Positions 35,750 through 36,727 of a stretch of 36,727 bases of DNA are shown here, in pieces. The DNA comes from an uncultured Eubacteriales bacterium (GTDB lineage: Bacteria > Bacillota > Clostridia > Christensenellales > Aristaeellaceae): contig ONHI01000007.1 of the NCBI GenBank assembly GCA_900317565.1, forward strand, positions 1 to 36,727. Direction: 5' to 3'. Within the stretch, counting starts at the first letter, position 1. The number at the start of each line of letters is the position of its first letter. The translations under genes and the position numbers were made by a program. The notes beneath the pieces were generated by a model. The model had not been told where the DNA came from and ran no database searches. It saw nothing but the letters and a program-made list of their open reading frames with translations.

Positions 35750-36592
35750 ATGAAGACGGATCTGCGCGCGGAGCTGAAGAACAATGTGCTGGTGGGCCTG
35801 GGATTGCTGGTGGCCGCCGTGGCCTACAGGATGTATCTGGTTCCCAACCAGGTCGTCGCCGGGGGCTTCACCGGCGTGGGCCAGCTGCTGAACCACCTGC
35901 TGGGCATCAGCGTCGGCACGGTGAATATCGCGATGAACGTGCCGCTGTTCCTGATCTCGATGAAGTCGATGGGCATACGCTTCGGCGTGCGCTCGCTGAT
36001 CGCGATGGTGCTGCTGTCGCTGCTGATCGACCACATTCCCCTGCCCGCCGCCACGGACGACATGCTGCTGGCCGCCGTCTACGGCGGGGCCATCAGCGGC
36101 ATCGGCTTCGGGCTGGTGCTGCGGGGCAGCGCCACCACCGGCGGCACGGACATGCTGGCCTCGCTGCTGCACCGGCTGATCCCCGTGCTGCGGGTCAGCT
36201 ACGGCATATTCTTCTTCGACGGCCTGGTGATCATCGCCAGCGCCTTCGCCTTCGAGCCCCAGGCGGCCATGTACGGCCTCATCAGCACCTTCCTGTGCAA
36301 CGTGATGGTTGACCTGGTGCTGGAGGGTCCCAACTCCGCCCACTCCTATTTCATCATCTCCGACCGAAGCGACGCCATCGCCGAAAGGATACTGAAGGAC
36401 ATGGACCGGGGCGTCACCGCGCTGGAGGCCATGGGCATGTACAGCCACAACCACAAGCAGGTGCTGCTGTGCGTGGTCAGCCGGTTCGAGACCATGCGCC
36501 TGCGCCGCATCATATTCGAGGCCGACCCCCACGCCTTCGTGATCGCCAACAAGGCCCACGAGGTGCTGGGCGAGGGCTTCAAGCCGGTGTGA
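35750..36592 (+). CDS. YitT-family membrane protein with C-terminal DUF2179 domain
   Basis: The 280-residue protein has five or six membrane helices in the first 190 residues, with the family's VPNQVVAGGFTGVGQLLNHL and LRGSATTGGTDMLASLLH segments. A cytoplasmic C-terminal domain (about 205-280) contains SYFIISDRSDAIAERILKDMDRGVT and matches DUF2179. The function of the family is not established. GGGAGG precedes ATG 35750. It is divergent from the coat-like gene and appears to be a single-gene unit. Confidence 0.92.
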   Translation: MKTDLRAELKNNVLVGLGLLVAAVAYRMYLVPNQVVAGGFTGVGQLLNHLLGISVGTVNIAMNVPLFLISMKSMGIRFGVRSLIAMVLLSLLIDHIPLPAATDDMLLAAVYGGAISGIGFGLVLRGSATTGGTDMLASLLHRLIPVLRVSYGIFFFDGLVIIASAFAFEPQAAMYGLISTFLCNVMVDLVLEGPNSAHSYFIISDRSDAIAERILKDMDRGVTALEAMGMYSHNHKQVLLCVVSRFETMRLRRIIFEADPHAFVIANKAHEVLGEGFKPV

Positions 36593-36688
36593 GAATGGCC
36601 TCGGGCAATGTCATTGCGAGGCGGGCGGCGACCTCTTCCGTCTCGGCTACGCCGATCCACCTTCCCCTCCGGGGAAGGCTATGCCGCC
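36593..36688. repeat. Repeat-like intergenic sequence after the YitT gene
   Basis: The stretch contains GTCATTGCGAGG-type sequence (from 36610) and a perfect 8-base hairpin, CCTTCCCC/GGGGAAGG (36660-36678). It ends in GCCGCCCC, which leads straight into a heptamer array. A related GC-rich lead (GCGGGCGGCG and CGCCCCTAC) precedes the array at 35158. No coding potential was seen. The hairpin may terminate the YitT transcript, although no U run follows. Confidence 0.5.
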
Positions 36689-36727
36689 CCTACTCCCTAT
36701 TCCCTACTCCCTACTCCCTATTCCCTA
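36689..36727. repeat. Heptamer array CCTACTC/CCTATTC, cut by the window end
   Basis: Five complete 7-base units and the first four bases of a sixth run to the last base of the window. The variants are CCTACTC and CCTATTC. The full length of the array cannot be seen. Confidence 0.88.

Overview
The window reads as a piece of chromosome from a GC-rich, endospore-forming Clostridia-type bacterium, probably a gut or rumen commensal. Spo0A, a SpoIIP-type amidase with its DUF1614 partner, strong AGGAGG-type ribosome sites, LicD and TagB/TagF-like wall-polymer enzymes and secreted Ig-like (BIG2) proteins all point that way. The species cannot be named from this sequence. No rRNA, tRNA, CRISPR array, transposase or phage structural gene was seen.

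Layout. Positions 1-10.2 kb hold a sugar-use region: the 5' part of an ABC sugar-binding protein, a divergent LacI-type regulator with a glycoside hydrolase behind it, a secreted caspase-like protein, an apiosidase-like hydrolase and a LacZ-type beta-galactosidase. Positions 10.2-16.5 kb, all on the minus strand, hold a secreted two-repeat protein, an L,D-transpeptidase, a 49-residue lipoprotein, a fucose/arabinose isomerase-like enzyme, a secreted SH3 protein and asparaginyl-tRNA synthetase. An unexplained intergenic region with several strong stem-loops (about 16.6-16.96 kb) precedes a GT2 glycosyltransferase and a MATE exporter. A secreted LRR/BIG2 protein, a ParE/RelE-type toxin-antitoxin pair and the DUF1614-spoIIP pair follow. 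Positions 23.7-28.6 kb are one minus-strand surface-polymer operon: cytidylyltransferase, LicD, an NAD-dependent epimerase and two paralogous CDP-glycerol-type phosphotransferases.

Positions 28.7-33.1 kb are clearly AT-richer than everything around them. They carry an acquired defence module: a BsuBI/PstI-type methyltransferase and restriction enzyme, and a third gene for an OLD-like AAA ATPase with a TOPRIM nuclease domain. The host backbone resumes with an HD-domain protein, spo0A, a Cys/Pro-rich coat-like protein and a YitT membrane protein.

Structure beyond the genes: (a) imperfect heptamer arrays that touch or supply stop codons; (b) a two-copy family of long palindromes placed 3' of genes; (c) a perfect 13-bp inverted repeat over a consensus promoter; (d) a hairpin that would hide the ribosome site of the DUF1614-spoIIP operon; (e) a shared acidic EFxLxAPE motif after the signal peptides of the two BIG2 secreted proteins; (f) the multi-hairpin intergenic element near 16.7 kb. 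All names rest on motif recognition by eye; no database search was run.
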